This document shows, in pieces, positions 5,133 through 5,140 of a stretch of 5,140 bases of DNA; the first letter of the stretch is position 1, and each line of letters begins with the position of its first letter. Below the pieces are notes generated by a model. That model saw only the letters and a list, made by a program, of their open reading frames with translations. It searched no databases and was not told the DNA's origin. The DNA is from Methylomarinum sp. Lineage in GTDB: Bacteria; Pseudomonadota; Gammaproteobacteria; Methylococcales; Methylomonadaceae. The translations under genes and the position numbers were made by a program. The stretch lies in NCBI GenBank assembly GCA_013139755.1, contig WTAG01000284.1:1-5140 (forward strand), written 5' to 3'.

Positions 5133-5140
5133 TCGTTGAT

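Larger units (their letters stand above)
4600..5140 (-). mobile_element. IS200/IS605-type insertion sequence, partial (left end outside window)
   Basis: The element is recognised by its TnpA gene and by the hairpin-rich stretch after it. Elements of this family have no terminal inverted repeats and make no target duplication; they carry subterminal hairpins recognised by TnpA as single-stranded DNA. The right-end hairpin is probably the one at 4621-4642, so the right boundary should fall a few bases further left, around 4600-4620, but I could not pair the guide and cleavage tetranucleotides with confidence. The left end, and any accompanying tnpB, lie beyond 5140. Confidence 0.75.

Overview
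The window is AT-rich bacterial DNA carrying a small surface-glycan gene group next to an IS200/IS605-type insertion sequence. The genes suggest a bacterium that makes a decorated polysaccharide such as O-antigen, capsule or glycoprotein glycan: three glycosyltransferase-type genes and an FkbM-type methyltransferase. The taxon cannot be fixed from these genes. A low-GC Gram-negative proteobacterium is my best guess, resting on general gene style and the TnpA type only.

Layout, left to right. Bases 5-80 hold two perfect tandem copies of a 38-bp unit able to form alternative hairpins. Bases 81-248 are an AT-rich leader with two dyads and a good ribosome-binding site. An FkbM-family methyltransferase runs rightward (249-1055). 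Bases 1056-1317 have no convincing gene and contain a clearly GC-richer islet (about 52% by hand count over 1081-1260, against 18-38% in nearby 60-base samples), full of short stems, possibly a decayed mobile-element end. Three leftward genes follow: a DUF616 (TOD1/MUCI70-like) putative glycosyltransferase (1318-2082), a GT4-like glycosyltransferase with a substituted donor-site residue (2282-3316), and a second GT4-like glycosyltransferase (3323-4474). Bases 4475-4620 hold a candidate promoter. From about 4600 to the right edge is an IS200/IS605-type element with a leftward tnpA (4692-5132) and a hairpin-rich right end; its left end lies beyond the window.

How the genes may work together (inference): the two GT4-like genes are 6 bp apart, are related to each other and are probably co-transcribed; the DUF616 gene follows after 199 bp. 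They would add successive sugars to a lipid-linked glycan at the cytoplasmic face of the inner membrane, and the convergently transcribed FkbM protein could O-methylate one of those sugars. The insertion sequence sits directly upstream of the leftward genes and may mark a recombination boundary of a variable polysaccharide locus. I see no clear sign of a wholly new system. The points most worth checking are the structured GC islet, the twin 38-bp repeat, and the GT4-like protein lacking the usual donor-site glutamate.
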